Shown: positions 45,436-56,769, counted from the first letter of the stretch. The stretch is 64,000 bases of DNA from Helichrysum umbraculigerum (GCA_949592205.1 CATIUR010000005.1:86486777-86550776), one strand, 5' to 3'. Numbers and translations: made by a program. Notes: generated from the letters alone by a model not told the origin.

Positions 45436-47860
45436 AATATCCCACACTTAGACTTTGCTTGTCCTCAAGCAAAACTTAAATTTCTCACTTGCTTTCCCAA
45501 TGAAAATATTTTAAAGTGTCAATGCATTTTGGGTGAATCAAAATGTTTTAGAGCAAACAATTTCATATACAAGTAATATATCCTGGAAGCCAAGAAGAAA
45601 TAAGGTATTCGTTCCAGAAGCATGAAATAATTTTCTAGGGCAAGCTATTTGGGATACACATGACTAGGCGATCTCACCAGGTGGTCACTCAATTCACTCA
45701 TAAGTGTTTCGGGTTACCTATCATTCTAATCAAACGAAATCGCTCAACAGCCAGTCATGCGGCATCCTTCGTCATATGCTTGGTCGAGAATCACATCTCC
45801 ACCACTTAGGTGAGGACGGTGCTAATCATCCCAGGACATTCAGATGGGTTGTAATGTTTGGTGAGGTTTAAAGGGAATGGATAAGCGGGAAATTGGTTTT
45901 AAATAAAAGGGTTTTACTTATCTTTGGCCTTTTCAAACTTATGAAAAACTTTATTTAGATAAACTTTTTAATGAAAACGGAAACGGATAGCGAGAAGGGA
46001 ATGAGATAGCTATTTTGACTTCTATCTCTTAAAAACACACGGAGGATTTATATTCTTTTAAGACTCGGAGTTTTTTCGGAAGAATCGAAGCACTTAGCTT
46101 TATTACATATTTTTTATTTCTTTTCTTTTTCTATGTATTTTTGGGCTTTAGAATTTCTTTGCCAAGGAATTTCTAAGGCATTTTTCACTTTTTTATTTTA
46201 TTGCCCTTTTGAGACCTTTTCAGACTTTCATTTTTCACACTTTTGACAATTTCGAATTTACTTGGTGTCAATTTTACACACCATAAGACTCTCGATTTTT
46301 GAGTATTTATATGGAAACGCACGCGAGAAGTTATGAGTAAAAACGAATTTGTGGATTTGGAGTGAAAGCAAAAAGAATACCTAAATATCATTTTTCAAAA
46401 ATTTTAAAAATTTCTAAGATAAGGTTTTGGTGGGTGTGAAAGTGAATGGGTTGAAAGTTTGGGTTTTAAAGAAACGAAAAGGCTAAGGCTCAACAGAGTT
46501 TTCTAGGTGGATCATCAACACTAAAAATGAGTGTTGGAAGGGTTTTGGGCTTGAAGAGATATGTGAAAAGGGGTTTAAATCCTAAGGAATGTCAAGGTCA
46601 TCTGATTGCACCTATACCGCGTACGGTACTCTACCAATATGGTCTCGACATGCATAACAAGAGCAAGTTCTAATTCCAGATGCAAGCATCGGCACACACT
46701 CATCAAACGAATAGTGAAGCATTAAAAATGAATGCTTTTCACGGGCTCAAGATACCTCACTACAAGCTTGGGTTATATGTGCCTAGCCATGCGCTGCCCT
46801 TTTAGATTATTATTTCAAGCTCAAGAAATTCCTAACTTATTTACTCTTAACTTCCAAAATACACTACTCATATATGAAAATGCATCCCCTCAAGACATTT
46901 AAATTCAAAAATTTTGAAAAATTTTTAAGCAAAAGTGAGTTTTTAAAATTGAGGAACATTTTCCTAGTTTGCTTTTGGAAATAAGAATCGGACCTAAGGT
47001 ATTCTATACCGCTATCCCACACTTAGAGGAACATTGTCCCTAATGTTCTCTTGAGTTGAGATTTTATTGCAAGTAAAATCCCACACTTAGAGTTTGAACA
47101 TATCGGAAAATGTTTCTCAAGTGTTTATTTTGGGCTGGAATCCCACACTTAGTGATAAGTTAAGGATATGGCATAGATTACTTGAAAAATAAAGCAAAAT
47201 AATCTATATCAAAACAAGGATAAGAACGAGAGAACTCCCCTAACAAAGCGGTTGAAGGAAGCTGAGAGTCTGAAGATATGCTGCCTTGAAGAAGAGTACT
47301 TGCTAGATATCCTTCTTGCGACAATTCCATGAAGTGCATTCGGCTTTGGAAAGAGCTCTTGGTACAATATGGCTCAGTTCTTCATTCTCTCCACCGTTCT
47401 CTCATGTGAACGTATCTCGTAAGTGTGAACACATTGGATATACTTTTTGACCAACTTCTCATTTTTTTTTTTATAGCTTTTACCGAAAAAGTGTCACTAT
47501 TCCAGAATGTGAAAAGATGTTTTCTACTACAAATCATTTGTAAGACATGTGTTTTTAAACGAGTTCGAGCATAATGTGTGAAAGTAGCACACAAGTACCT
47601 CAAATGCTCGAAACACATGACTTATCATTTTGAAAGTGTTTCTTGAATTCTGGAATTAGTGATGTGGTAAAAGTTTGTTAGTTTGAAAATGAAGTGGTGT
47701 TTTGAAAGCTTTTGTATATCCAAGTGTGAAAGATAGTCAGAGATATTTCACTTCTTGGAAATTAAAATACTACTACTACTAAAGGATATTTATTCCACGG
47801 GTTGCCTCCCGAGAAGCGCTTCTATTTAAAGTCGAGGGCTCGACTTTTGTTCCTCCTGGA
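45436..47860 (-). other. 3' noncoding region of element D
   Basis: No gene. It contains TTGCTTGAGGACAAGC (minus strand) next to the PPT and the CTAAGTGTGGG words (around 45,445, 47,015, 47,080 and 47,140). A long stretch (46,420-47,160) is shared with fragment F. Confidence 0.7.
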
Positions 47861-49567
47861 TCAGCCGGAAGAGGAACCTCCAGGGCTAGAGATGTTCGGT
47901 GGTGCCCTGGAATTTTGGGGATAGAACTTGAGGAAATATCGAGTGATGACTTGGGTGATATTCGGGATTCTTGAAACAAAGAGAGGGAAGCTATCGAAGT
48001 GTTCCTCAGCCACCCTCTGCAAGTATAAGAGGTCCCAGGTGATATCATAAACTGCTTTGGAGATGGGTCCATCGGAATCTATGAAGTAGGTCCCGTTGTA
48101 CTCGAGTCTCTCACGCTCTGGTCGTTCCTGCCTTAATGAATCCATGAATCCGAAGAAGCGTAGATGAATGTCTTCATGAGTGCTCACGGTGGTGCTTCTT
48201 CCTACTTCTTCAATGGACTCGAGGATGCCTTGGATGAGCTGTTTTTGATGACTGGAATACGTGAGGTTGGGTTTACGAAAGATGTTAATCATTCTATTGT
48301 AAACCTCACGCAATCCATCATGAAATAACTGTCTGGGCTCTCCTGTGAAGACAGTACCAAAGATATCTCTAAGCTGCTCTGTGATGAAGTTTGCGATGTT
48401 AACCAATGAATCGTCAGGTATGGATGAAGGGATGTCACGGGTCCTTTCCTCCTGGCATACACGCTCCAGCCTTTCGATAATCTTGTGAGCGTGGAACTCT
48501 AAAGTGCAGTCGATGTAAAACCTGTGTGGTGAAGAATCGTCGATATGATCATTATTAGCCATAGAATCCATCAATCCCTGAAGATCACTCATCATTTGTT
48601 TGTCGATTTCGTCATCAGGGTTCCCAGTAGCATAGTCCATATTGTATCTATAAGAGTGTAAAAACTCCATCTGTCTGGGCGAATATGGAAACGCAGACCT
48701 GATCAGTGCTTCATATACCTTGCCATAGATGATTTCTTGGTTTTCAAAGAACAACCGAGTGTCAGTAGATGGCTCGTTGGAAATCTGAGGTTCTTGCAGA
48801 AGTTGAGCAGCAAGATTTTCAGCGAAGGCATGAATGCTGTTCTGTAGATGCTGAGGACTTCGGGAGTTGGTGGCATGATTAACATCATATTCTGCTTCGA
48901 TCCTCTCGATCAAGTCTCTCTGATGTGGCGTGTACTCAATAATAGAATCTCTGATAATCGCCATGAGGGTACGAAAGTCATCTTCGTATTGCTCAATAGT
49001 ACTGATCATTTCTTCTTGATTAGCGATGATCGGTACTTGGATCATTCCGAGAGAAGAGTCTGGAATGGTGGAAGGTAGACGAAGGTGAATAGAGCGGATA
49101 TCTATTGGGACATCAATGAATATGACATCGTCCTCGTCACTTTCTGTCGTTGTGGGATCAACCTCTAGTGAATCAGGGAACTCCATAACGGTAGGTGGTG
49201 AGTGAGACTCGTCGGTGATCTGAGATATCGGCTGAGAAGAGATCATCTCAATTTCCCTTTCTTCCTGAGAGTCAGAATCATGACTGGAACCAGAAGTGCC
49301 TCTTAGCTCAAGTTGAGTTCGGAGTCTAGGGAAGGTAAGTGGGTCGAGGTCTGATGTGATGAGTTTACTAGAATGATCCTCCATTGGTTCTTCTTCCTCT
49401 GAATCACTATCTGGCAGCAGAATAAAACTTTGAGTGTAGTCTATCTGCATTATTTCTGCCGTCGGAAGGTATGACTCAGGAAGGTAAGTCGGTGTGGTTT
49501 GATCTTCTTCTGTCTCATCCTCTTCTTCTTCTTCTATTTCTTCTTCAGTCTCTTCCTCTTCTTCCAT
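47861..49567 (-). CDS. Acidic 568-aa ORF in place of pol (element D), unknown family
   Basis: Open from ATG 49,567 without lesion. The first 20 or so residues are almost all Glu/Asp, followed by a Ser/Glu-rich part (PDSDSEEEEPMEDHSS). The rest is largely helical with three related modules around residues 215, 296 and 439: YTPHQRDLIERI, YSPRQMEFLHSYR and YSSHQKQLIQGI. Each is preceded by a helix with a YxxxI-like pattern and followed by a D/S-rich turn and an LxxxMDSM-like helix. There are no RT, integrase, zinc-finger or membrane motifs. It follows the protease stop codon directly in the same frame (TAA-ATG), so it may once have been one polyprotein. I do not recognise the family. Confidence 0.65.
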   Translation of the reverse strand: MEEEEETEEEIEEEEEDETEEDQTTPTYLPESYLPTAEIMQIDYTQSFILLPDSDSEEEEPMEDHSSKLITSDLDPLTFPRLRTQLELRGTSGSSHDSDSQEEREIEMISSQPISQITDESHSPPTVMEFPDSLEVDPTTTESDEDDVIFIDVPIDIRSIHLRLPSTIPDSSLGMIQVPIIANQEEMISTIEQYEDDFRTLMAIIRDSIIEYTPHQRDLIERIEAEYDVNHATNSRSPQHLQNSIHAFAENLAAQLLQEPQISNEPSTDTRLFFENQEIIYGKVYEALIRSAFPYSPRQMEFLHSYRYNMDYATGNPDDEIDKQMMSDLQGLMDSMANNDHIDDSSPHRFYIDCTLEFHAHKIIERLERVCQEERTRDIPSSIPDDSLVNIANFITEQLRDIFGTVFTGEPRQLFHDGLREVYNRMINIFRKPNLTYSSHQKQLIQGILESIEEVGRSTTVSTHEDIHLRFFGFMDSLRQERPERERLEYNGTYFIDSDGPISKAVYDITWDLLYLQRVAEEHFDSFPLFVSRIPNITQVITRYFLKFYPQNSRAPPNISSPGGSSSG

Positions 49568-50047
49568 TTAATCCTCCTCAGTGTCGGAAGCAATCATAGA
49601 ATGCTCGACAGACATCTGTGTATCTGGTTCGGAATCATCATCCGAAGTAACTCTGCCTGTAGAAATCATACATATCTCCGCATGCTCGGCCAAAGCCTGC
49701 TCAGTCTGATCAATCTTGAAGGTAACAGTCTCTCCATGAGATCTAAGACTGAGAGTCTGTGAATAAACATCGATGATAGTACACACGGTGTTCAAGAATG
49801 GCCTTCCAAAGATGATAGGGATATGAACATCCTCCTGAATGTCCATCACTACAAAGTCTGTGGGATATAGGAACTTATCTACCCTAACCATGATATTCTC
49901 AGTTATTCCCTTAGGGTATCTAATGGATTGGTCAGCTAGCTGGACACTCATTTTGGTAGGCTTAAGGGGTCCTAATTCCAATCTTCTATAAAGTGAATAA
50001 GGCATAAGGTTGATACTGGCTCCTAGGTCGGCTAGAGAGTGTATCAT
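49568..50047 (-). pseudogene. Aspartic protease region of element D
   Basis: Athila-type protease with LADLGASINLMPYSLY (catalytic D-L-G-A-S), then VDIQEDV-like and IIFGRPFLNTV. It ends in an acidic tail (SDDDSEPDTQM) and TAA at 49,568-49,570. It is separated from gag by a one-base frameshift near 50,060. Confidence 0.85.
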
Positions 50048-51799
50048 GCCCGAGTGATAGATCGAACAAGGAAAGGGTGAATCGTCCTGTATCTCCTAAT
50101 TTCTCCGGCAGGTCATTCTTAACGATTGCTGAACATTCCGCGTTCAGTGGGACATTGGGTACTTCGGGTACCTTGTCCTTAGTAGACAGGAGTTTAAGGA
50201 TGTATTTTGAACTGGAAGGGTTTCTGGACACTGTGTCCATGAACTTTCCATCGAGTCGGAAGGTGTTGGCTTTGTAGGCTTTCCTAAGTCGGTTAGGAAA
50301 CGGAATTTGTACTTCCCTTGGTGGTGTAGGGATAGACGGAGTCTCGACTGTCGGTGGGACAGGAGAAGTAGTGGAAGGTTGGCCTGGTGCCTCCTTCGTG
50401 TCTGTAGTACTCATCTGTTTAGCCTCTTCTACGTGGGGGTTTTGTACCGTGTTACTAGGAAGATTACCCTGAGGCCTAGAGTCAAGACGTTGGGCTAGTT
50501 GTCCAATTTGGGCCTCAAGATTTTTGAGAACGGCCAATTGGTTCCTAAGGTATAGGTCAGTTTGGTCTTGCCTAGCACTAGTCTTTTGGTTGATTTGGTG
50601 TTGGCCTTGGATGAACTTGTTTAGGGTGTCATCTGTACTAGTAATGGGCACAAGGGTTTTAGTGGGTTCAGTCGATTGAGCTGCGTCGGGTGCAGTCAAT
50701 GTTAGTGGTTGGTTATAGGTGAGTTGGTTTTGTTGTGGGTATCTAGGTTGGTAGTTGGGTTGAAATGGTGGTTGGTTTCTAGGTGGGTATTGAGTGCCTC
50801 TAGTCCTAGGGGAGAGGTTTGATTGAAACGCGACTGATTTTGAGGGCGAGCTGGAAATTGAGCATAGTAAACCTGATAAGCAGCAGTTGGGAGGTTGGCA
50901 CAGTTCTGGCATTCCTGAACTTGGTGGACATGCTGGGATGGTTTCTTCAATTCGCCGATCTGTTTCGTCAAAGTCTCAATCTTCTCCGTTAGGGACTTGA
51001 TAGCTTCAGCCTGGTACGGGTTGGATGCGGAAAGCGGTGCCGATGATGAGGAACGCTCACCAGAGTTTCAATCATGATGGTGCATCGTCATATTCTCGAT
51101 CAGATTCCAAGCCTCATCTGCGGAGAGTAGCATAATACTTCCTTGAGCGGCAGCGTCGAGGGTGATGCGGTGGTTTGGAACAAGACCGTTGTAAAACGTG
51201 CACAGCTGGCTGGTTTTCTCAATTAGGTGGTTAGGGCATTTGTTTAGGAGACTCTTAAATCTTTCCCACGCCGTATAGATAGATTCATCATGAGCTTGGT
51301 GGAAGTTCATGATGTCATTCTTGCATTTGGTTTGTTTGGCCGGAGGAAAGTATTTAGTTAAGAATTTATTACCCATCTCCGTCCAAGAAGAGATAGAGCC
51401 GGTCTCTAATCCCTCAAACCAGGTTAAGGCATGGTGAGTAAGCGAATAGGGGAATAGGTATAGGCGGACTATGTCCTGCTCAACCCCATTCTGCTTGTAA
51501 GAGTTGGTGGTTTGAATAAATCGGTTTATGTGGGCGTTGGGGTCTTCATTTGGCAGACCATGGAACTGGCAGAATTCCTTGATTAGCTGAATGATATGGT
51601 GTCTCAGTTCGAAAGATGCGCCTTCGATAACTGGATAGTTGATAGGTCCTCCTCGTCCTTCGATTGATGGTTTGGTGCTATCGGCGAGAGTGACGCGAGC
51701 AGCCATCGGTTGTCGAGTGCGCTTTCCTTTATGAGCGGTTCGGATAATCGACTCAGGATCGGAAACGAAGATGATAGGTTCTGTTGAGACTTGAGCCAC
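49986..51799 (-). pseudogene. Gag of element D, three lesions
   Basis: Athila-type Gag. The N-terminal frame 51,799-51,068 holds ELRHHIIQLIKEFCQFHGLP, LTWFEGLETGSISSW and KFLTKYFPPAKQTK, then TGA at 51,065-51,067. The same frame continues (IKSLTEKIETLTKQIGELKK, a short coiled coil) to a frameshift near 50,800-50,880. It resumes as a Gln/Pro/Asn-rich linker and PREVQIPFPNRL, ending near 50,060 with another frameshift before protease. The true start is uncertain, because the insertion of E at 51,824 is only 24 bp upstream of the readable frame. Confidence 0.85.
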
Positions 51800-52284
51800 T
51801 GCTAGATCTGCTCAGAATACAAGTGTTGTGCCTCTGTTTGAACAAAGTCAACCGCTATTAGAAGAAGTCTACCGCTGCTGGAAGTAGACAACCACTGTCA
51901 ACTAGTTTAGTCTAACAGTGTCACTGTTGGTACATGTAATTTGTATTGTGTAATTACTCCACTGTTAGTGTTATACGAGTACTACCCCTGTTAGATATAT
52001 AGATAACCACTGTTGGTTAGTGTAGGTTCCACTTATACGGACCAAATCGAGTAGTTCAACTAGTTTGTTAAAGCGGAAATCAAACAAACTAATATATGCT
52101 AGATTAACACGATAAATAACCAAAACACAAAGTGTGTATGTATATATATATGAAACACTAACAACAATACATACACTTGGACACAAACACACAAAGATCA
52201 AATAACACTTAGAGAGTATTTTGTGATAATGAGAGTGCTATGTGTGTGTAAAATGTGGTGCCAAAACAGAAGCTGGCGAGCTTC

Positions 52285-52292
52285 TATTTATA
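52285..52292 (-). promoter_or_regulatory. TATA box in SIRE LTR
   Basis: The minus strand reads GGCTATAAATAGAAGC, a full TATAAATA consensus about 255 bp into the LTR. The four dyads end 18 bp upstream of it. Confidence 0.7.
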
Positions 52293-52309
52293 GCCTGATC
52301 CAAACTTTA

Positions 52310-52433
52310 TGCGACACTAGCCTTGTGTCGCATAGACTCTTTTGCGACACAATGCTTGTGTCGCATGGAATGTTTCTGCGACACAATTCTTGTGTCGCAT
52401 AGAATGCTTCTGCGACACAATGCTTGTGTCGCA
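52310..52433. repeat. Four 23-bp dyads, TGCGACACA-N5-TGTGTCGCA (SIRE LTR)
   Basis: Four units within 124 bp, each with arms TGCGACACA/TGTGTCGCA (the first unit slightly imperfect) and a 5-base centre (e.g. ATGCT, ATTCT). They lie immediately upstream of the TATA box. Confidence 0.92.
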
Positions 52434-52545
52434 TGGATACAAAAATTGTAATTAAACTAAATCTAAAACTATACAAAACGTAATTACAATATCGACACGA
52501 TTACAGACTGAGACCAACTGACAGACACACATAGATGTACCAACA

Positions 52546-52557
52546 AACTCCCCCGTG
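52546..52557 (-). other. Polypurine tract of element E
   Basis: On the minus strand ACACGGGGGAGTT directly precedes the LTR start TGTTGG. Confidence 0.85.
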
Positions 52558-52615
52558 TCTTCAGCTTGGTCTTCAAAAATTCTTCGATTTTCTTCAGTCT
52601 TCAGATATCCGGTCT

Positions 52616-55246
52616 TCAAACCCATCCAGGTGGAAAGTTTCCACCAGCGTGTATGCCGTAGGTGAAGCATATATCAACAATTTTCTGGAATCGTTTCGCT
52701 AAAACAGAGTTGAACTCGTTTCCTGGATTGTAGCGAATCCGATTGTCGAATAGCTTCTTCATGTCACTTCTGGACAGATTAATCAAGCTCATTGGGTCAA
52801 ATATTCTGAAGTTGGCTTTTCGTAGACCCCACAAAGATCCTGTCTGAGGCTCTGAATCTGGTACAAAAACTAAGACGGCTTCGCCAGTGTGAGCATCCAG
52901 TTCCCAGTAATGAAAGCGTTTCAGTAGATTGAATGGAACTGTTTCCAGAGCGATTTTAGTCAGACATTCAGCAGGCGGATAGTGAACCCTTACAATTGGC
53001 TGCTTGGTCTTTGGATCGAGCTTCTTCTTGAACGTGTACCTTGTACCCAGTACTGGTTTAACATAATGATATTTCTTTCGTTTAACTTCCTCACGCATGA
53101 CCTTTTGAATAACATCAGCTACTCCGTCTTCGTAAGGATTTATCAACTGAAGTTGAGAGAGACGAACGATGTCATGCTTTGGCAATGTACTCAATATCCT
53201 CAGTGATCGACGAAAGTACTGGATACCGTCGAGTCTTTTAATCATAAACCTTCCTTTGCTCACCTTCCAGCTTTTTATCAGGCCAGAATAATCACCACCA
53301 ACCTGATATTTCTTGCATGTAACTGGAGCAGGTTCTGGATTTTTACCTTTTGGAAACCAGTTATCCCTTTCTCTGATGGGCATTTCCTTGTCAAAAGATA
53401 CACATTCGGATGTATCGAGAGGAAAAATGTCATTATAATTTGTCGATTCTCGAACAGGGACTGGTTGTGCTTGTGAAGAACTGGATGGTACAGACGATTC
53501 TTGAGCAGGATCAGGTTGAGAAGTAGATCCTGGTACGTAATTGAACGCTGGTCCTGACTCATCGTCTGAAGAATCAGATAATACAACACCCTCTTGAGGA
53601 TAAGCTGGACACTCAGAATATTCTTCATCAGGATTAAGCTCTTCTCGTTCAACATCAACATCATCGTCATTATCAGCGGAGTTGAAGTCAAAAGGTTCTT
53701 CAGGCGCACGACCGTCATCGTCAACCGCAGATTGAAAGTAAGTCAGATTACAATACGTGTAATCTACAGCTAACGGTTTTGGTTGCCCTGGTTGCTCAAT
53801 AATATACTCAAGAACAAGAGTTGTTTCATTAAAATCAGAAGCATTTACATTTTCAGGATTTACATTTTCTTCGCCCTAGGCGGAAACCCTAGGTGTTGAT
53901 TCTATAGCTGGTTGGGCTGTCTCCCCCGAAGCAATAGCTTGGGTTTCCAGCTGCAGAATCTTTGACTTCAGTTCTTCGTTCTCTTTTTCAATGCGAGAGA
54001 TTCTGGCATCCTGAGATTCAAAAACTGATGCTTGAGCTTCCATAGACTGCTGCATCTTTTCAATCTTTGCCAGGAGCTCCTGAATGACGGCTGGATGAGG
54101 AGTGATCGGAGTTTCAGTTGCCGGGAGCTCAGAAAATGTAGACGTGGAAGTACGGGAGCGTCTGACCAAAGGATTCGGATCAGTAACGTCCGAAGTGTCT
54201 CGAGGCCTTTTTCCTCGGTTAGAAGATTCAGGGCGTGGAGAAGGTGGTCGATAAGCATCGATCTCACGATCGAGATCCACCAACTCCGGATCCTCGACAG
54301 CTTGCTGAACTGGCGGTTGTTGAGCTGGAGGTTGTTGAACCGGAGGCTGCTGCACTGGAGGCTGAGGGATAGGTTGTTCAGGTGCTGGATCATTGAATTG
54401 CTCACCAGGAGGAGCAACATAATCAGGATCCACAATGTGACCAAAAAGAGCAACCTCACGTTCTGGTGGTTGACCCTGCTTCGCAAAAGTAGTACAAGTA
54501 ATGTAGATCCTTGTATTCATCGGTGTCTGCTTGAAAGTGAAAGATGCGACCACCGGAAGATCTGGATGAAGATGATTGAGCAGCAGCTGAGTGAACCTAG
54601 GATACAGAGCCCATTTATCTTTAGCATCCAAGGCATTGTTCACAAAACCCCTGAAGATATAACCAGAGAAGTTGAAGGGTTTGTTGTATATCAGGGCAAG
54701 AATAGCAGAAGCAGTCGAAAATTTCATCCCTTCGAGACCTGCCTTGCGACTGGATAAGCAGACGATGACAATGTGAGCAAGATATCTCCAGACCTTTGTC
54801 ATGTAGGTCTTCTTGTACTGATCAACTGGAATATCTTGATATCCAATCGATCGCATGCCCTATGCAATTGCAGCTGGAGTAAACTGGGTGATCATATCAG
54901 AATTATCACCGAACTGAAAGAAATCCCGAATAAGTTGCTCGGTGAAGATAACTTGGCGGCCGCGGACAGCAGAAATGATACGAGTATCCGCTTCATCATA
55001 GTTGACCACCGCGTTGTCCCAAAACTCGGTGATATGATTTGTCAAGATCCGAGTATCAGCAGTGATAGCTCTGTGAATTCTGGAGCGACGAAGAAATGCT
55101 ATCATTGGTTGGTACGGGCGAGAAGTCTCGACAGAGGTATTCATGAAAGCCACGATATTGTGACGTGGCTCCCAGAAATATTTAGAGACATCGATCTCTG
55201 GGAGTGCTGGAGCAGCTGGAGCAGCTTGAGCAGGTTGTTCAGCCAT
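52616..55246 (-). pseudogene. Third ORF of SIRE-like element E (env-like position), two amber codons
   Basis: 877 codons in one frame from ATG 55,246, interrupted only by TAG at 54,860-54,862 and 53,876-53,878, each followed by GGC. The first part (residues about 1-260) is globular (KYFWEPRHNIVAFMN, EFWDNAVVNYDEADTR, GYIFRGFVNNALDAKDKW). A Pro/Gln repeat (PPVQQPPVQQPPAQQ) and a coiled coil (ISRIEKENEELKSKILQLE) come next, then an acidic linker. The C-terminal domain holds GRFMIKRLDGIQYFRRSLRI and WGLRKANFRIFDPMSLINLS. No signal peptide or membrane segment is visible, so despite its position it does not look like an envelope protein. It distantly recalls plant transposon-associated domains. 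A strong acceptor-like CTGTTATTTTTCTAG precedes the ATG by 2 bases. Confidence 0.75.
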
Positions 55247-55334
55247 TTCTAGAAAAATAACAGTAATACAGCCAAAACTCGAAATGCGTTAGCGTTAGTA
55301 CCAAAAATAATTTGCGTTTTATTTTTACAAAAGT

Positions 55335-55640
55335 TCTGCGACACAACAGTTGTGTCGCACGAAGTCCATACGACATAAGGACTGTGTCGTAAAAAGAAAA
55401 TACGACACAAGCCTTTTGTCGTATGACACGTGTCGCGCGGACAGCATTTCCCCTGCATTTAGCAATATTTGAGAAATTAATCTCGAATGCGACATAGTCG
55501 CTGTGTCGTATGATGTGTCGTATGACATGGGTACGACATAACATTTGTGTCGTATAAAGATACGACATAAGCACCTGTGATCAATACGACATAAAAACCA
55601 AGAATCTATACGACACAACGACTGTGTCGTATGTTATGTC
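55335..55640. repeat. Dyad cluster 2, about six 23-bp units (SIRE spacer)
   Basis: Six full units of TRCGACAYA-N5-TRTGTCGYA plus half sites. Units switch between GC and AT at the second base of the arms, usually on both sides together. The cluster lies 90-390 bp upstream of the third ORF. Confidence 0.9.
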
Positions 55641-55959
55641 GTAAAGATGAACATCAAAGCAACCCATATTCGATCGATGAAAATTTTTGGGGATTTTGAA
55701 ATCTACTCATACCCTAGGGTTCGCAATAAACAGGGGATCATAATTATGCAGTTATCTAACCCTAGAAACCCCTGAACCCTAAATAATTTGAGTAAAAACC
55801 ATAACCCTAAACTCGTAACACGGGTCGATCAAAATCAAAGCATAATACGCGATTAAAACACGAAAGAATTATACCTAAAGATGCGCAAACTGATGATGAA
55901 CAAGAATCGAGTAACAAATCGCGAAGAAAAGCCTTCGAAAACACGAATCCGATCGAAAA

Positions 55960-56165
55960 ACGCTTGTGTCGCAAAATCGCCTTTATGTCGTATAATTTGT
56001 GTCGTGTAAGTTTTGAAAACGTAAATGATTATGTCGTATGATGTGAATAGTTAACCCATGACCCGCATACGACATAGTATACGACACAAACATAACTGAC
56101 GAATACGACACAGTCATTGTGTCGTATAACAGTAGTACGACACAGTGATTGTGTCGCACAGAACG
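55960..56165. repeat. Dyad cluster 3 (SIRE spacer)
   Basis: Two full 23-bp units (56,105-56,127 and 56,137-56,160) plus about six half sites such as TTATGTCGTA and TTGTGTCGCA. Confidence 0.85.
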
Positions 56166-56769
56166 CAAAGCAAAATTTTGAAGATTAAAAATTTGATTTC
56201 GATGCCGATTCGGATTTTGATTTTAGAATTCTCGCAAAGAAGATGATTTGTGACTTAAAAAAAATAAAATAAAAAGGAAAAATACAATTTAAAGAATATT
56301 AAAGAGATAAAACTAAATATAAACATAAAAGATAAGAAACAGATACAACTTAAGGCGAGAAATTTATAAAATCGTTTTGGTGACGGAGTTGAGATTCTGG
56401 TTAGGGATCATACCGAAATAACATGCAATTATTAGGAATAGAAAGTGTTATTTCGATTATCAGTATATTTGTCCACTTTAAATTTACGTGGCACATTTAA
56501 AACACGTTTTATAAAAATTATTTCAAGACGATTATCGATATTGTTTGTCCACTTAAGCATGTTACAACCGAGTCTGTAGAGTTAACCTTTTATTGTTAGT
56601 ATGAATAAGTCTCTGTGGCACCCACCATTGATATACCCCTATAATCCAGACAATAATATAGTTTCCATATTTAGAAAGAGTAAAGAAAGATCATTTTTAA
56701 GAATCAGGCTAGAGTTGACAGGTCAGTACGGAAGTACAGCAAAGTAACCTAACGTGATTCAAGTATAAT

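Larger units (their letters stand above)
43063..51823 (-). mobile_element. Athila-type non-autonomous element D
   Basis: From right to left on the minus strand: gag, protease, a 568-codon acidic ORF, 2.4 kb noncoding, then the 3' LTR. RT, RNase H and integrase are absent where they should follow protease. The SIRE element E is inserted at 51,824, next to the start of gag, so the 5' LTR lies beyond the window. The 3' noncoding region matches fragment F, which still has integrase and could be its autonomous relative. Confidence 0.78.
51824..52545 (-). repeat. 3' LTR of SIRE-like element E
   Basis: 722 bp with TGTTGTGCC...ATGTACCAACA on the plus strand, i.e. TGTTGG...CAACA on the minus strand. 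It contains four 23-bp dyads (52,310-52,433) and a TATAAATA box. A PPT follows on the element side. Confidence 0.82.

Noticed and set aside
52616..55246. Viral-type envelope protein in the SIRE element
   Set aside because: Position fits, but I see no signal peptide, membrane segment, cysteine pattern or furin-like site.
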